Source: Candidatus Gerdarchaeota archaeon
Lineage (GTDB): Archaea > Asgardarchaeota > Heimdallarchaeia > JABLTI01
DNA: 23,528 bases
Assembly: GCA_016840945.1 (NCBI GenBank)
Contig: JAEORJ010000047.1
Coordinates: 1-23,528 of the forward strand
Direction of reading: 5' to 3'
Shown here: positions 22,340-23,528 of the stretch, one piece after another
Layout of the letters: each line of letters begins with the position of its first letter
How positions within the stretch are numbered: the first letter of the stretch is position 1
Translations under genes and position numbers: made by a program
The notes under the pieces: model-generated
Databases searched by the model: none
Told to the model about the DNA's origin: nothing
What the model saw: the letters and a program-made list of their open reading frames with translations, nothing else

Positions 22340-23528
22340 ATGGGAAAAACAATAATTCAAAGGAAATATTTTCTGATAATTATTACACTATCATTTGCAC
22401 TTTTTTTAATTAGTACCTTACAAATTAGCGCACAGAACCAACCAGTTACTGATAGTGATTTAGAACCTAAGAATCCTATACCACTTTATTTTTATGATAT
22501 TTTTACAGTTAAAGACCAAACAGTATACAAAGAATTATATGATTTGGAATTTTTTCAAATATTAGTTAATAATGATACAATGATAATGCAAGGTGTTGGT
22601 GAAGTTCAATTACATGCAGACGTTAAGATAATTGATCTTCAAAGGCATAGTAATTTGTTATTTGTCTTTTATGTTTCAGATTATCATTCTGACGATGATC
22701 TTTTAGGATTTGAGATTTATAATATAACCTATACTCTTAGTCCTGAATTTATCTCAAGTTTTAATTTTACTAATAATGATGAAATCTATTATGAGCACTA
22801 TAATTCATTTTACGAAAGTGTCCATATTACTGATGATTATATCTATATTAGATTTCGGGATAAAAATACTGATTTAACTCAAATATCAATTATTGATTAT
22901 CAAAATGCTTCAAATCCCACTTTTTGTAGTTCTATTAACTATCCTGATGGTAATGTTGGTGATTTCTGTGTTAGAGGTAATAGTATTGTGTATGCTCGAA
23001 GAACAAATAATGATGCTATTTACGATATTTTTGATATTTCTAATAAAACAAATCCAACCATTATTGGATCTTTTGATACAGTAGAAATACCAAATAAATC
23101 ATATATTAATGGAGATTATTTATACTTCACTAGATCTTTTTACACTATTGATATTTACAGTTTATTTAATACAACCACTCCTATTTACTATAACAGCAAA
23201 TTAATAGAACTAGTTAACTGCTCAATTGTAGATTTACTATTCAATGATAATGATGAAATGTTTGTATTAACTTATGATTCTGTTGAGTTATATAATTGTG
23301 AAAACGGTTCAGATTTGCAGTATATAGGAGGAATTATTCTAGCATCTTCCACACCAGGTACAACATATTTTGGCGTAAACGATAATTATATTTTATATTT
23401 AGCAAGAACTTCTGAATATCAGGATTACACTTTAGTAATTCTAGATTTTACTGATCCACAAAATATTATTCTATTATATCCTGAACCTTTTACTCCAACA
23501 ATTAATTTTTATCCCTCAATAGTTATAA
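22340..23528 (+). CDS. LVIVD-like beta-propeller surface protein (paralogue 2), 3' end outside window
   Basis: The frame from ATG 22340 stays open for 396 codons to the window edge, so only the C-terminal anchor and stop are missing. SD GAAGGGA is 5 nt upstream. A signal peptide (about 9-31, through ISAQ) is followed by LVIVD-like units: LLGFEIYNITYTLSPEF, TQISIIDYQNASNPTF, AIYDIFDISNKTNPTII, TIDIYSLFNTTTPIY and TLVILDFTDPQNIIL. It matches paralogue 1 along its length, for example 'LEPKNPIP' against 'IEPNNLIP', VKDQ in both, and 'YFG...LYLAR...IILLYPEPFT' against '...ITLLWPDPFT'. The two arose by tandem duplication and have diverged widely. Several Cys (FCSS, DFCV, NCS, YNCE) occur, more than in its neighbour. 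Confidence 0.85.
   Translation, partial: MGKTIIQRKYFLIIITLSFALFLISTLQISAQNQPVTDSDLEPKNPIPLYFYDIFTVKDQTVYKELYDLEFFQILVNNDTMIMQGVGEVQLHADVKIIDLQRHSNLLFVFYVSDYHSDDDLLGFEIYNITYTLSPEFISSFNFTNNDEIYYEHYNSFYESVHITDDYIYIRFRDKNTDLTQISIIDYQNASNPTFCSSINYPDGNVGDFCVRGNSIVYARRTNNDAIYDIFDISNKTNPTIIGSFDTVEIPNKSYINGDYLYFTRSFYTIDIYSLFNTTTPIYYNSKLIELVNCSIVDLLFNDNDEMFVLTYDSVELYNCENGSDLQYIGGIILASSTPGTTYFGVNDNYILYLARTSEYQDYTLVILDFTDPQNIILLYPEPFTPTINFYPSIVI

Noticed and set aside
22893..23084. A 63-codon frame inside the last propeller gene
   Set aside because: It lies within the open frame that starts at 22340, which has an SD, a signal peptide and clear similarity to the upstream paralogue. The hydrophobic translation is a frame-shift shadow.
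1..23528. CRISPR arrays, insertion sequences, integrases, phage genes, toxin-antitoxin pairs
   Set aside because: No spaced identical repeats, transposase or integrase motifs, or terminal inverted repeats were seen on either strand by reading alone; a computed repeat search could still find weak ones.

Overview
This AT-rich window reads as archaeal and most probably Asgard (Lokiarchaeia-like). Three things point there: a tRNA gene carrying bulge-helix-bulge introns; an Arf/Sar-type small GTPase in an operon with a longin/DENN-like protein and a seven-helix membrane protein; and many exported or membrane-anchored proteins with short archaeal signal peptides and a C-terminal anchor. Shine-Dalgarno (SD) sequences are common, and TTG starts are frequent. 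No rRNA, CRISPR, transposase or phage gene is visible, so this looks like ordinary chromosome rather than a mobile island. The taxon is inferred, because no marker gene for phylogeny is present.

Layout. (1) 1-2240: the tail of an unknown gene, then a PlsY-like acyltransferase convergent with a DegV/FakB-like fatty-acid-binding protein, suggesting acyl-phosphate lipid chemistry. (2) 2424-5462: a minus-strand pair, a membrane-anchored penicillin-acylase-family hydrolase followed by a four-helix membrane protein. (3) 5654-5793: tRNA-Gln(UUG) that appears to be interrupted twice, in the anticodon loop and in the T-loop. (4) 5851-7825: a compact minus-strand operon, longin-like protein -> Arf-like GTPase -> 7TM protein. 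This is the most attractive candidate for an undescribed system, a membrane receptor or platform with its GTPase and regulator. (5) 7826-8218: a gene-poor divergent control region with a perfect inverted repeat. (6) 8219-13536: a wHTH-ferredoxin-SCP2 fusion, a membrane-anchored wHTH protein with a BP74-like ectodomain, a metallo-beta-lactamase-fold hydrolase and a large surface protein with an extraordinary Ile/Tyr-rich beta segment. (7) 13737-17558: small enzymes (flavin split-barrel, PIG-L-like with a lost catalytic Asp, ICMT-like methyltransferase, nitroreductase) and two unknown small proteins. (8) 17741-23528: a surface protein with a cytoplasmic zinc ribbon, a YgeY-like M20 peptidase, a three-helix membrane protein, and two tandem LVIVD-like propeller surface proteins, the second running off the window.

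Regulatory themes. Many 3' ends carry hairpins with T-runs, and in several the hairpin overlaps or encloses the stop codon. Two divergent genes (longin-like and Fe-S fusion) have their best SD in front of an in-frame ATT rather than in front of the conventional start.
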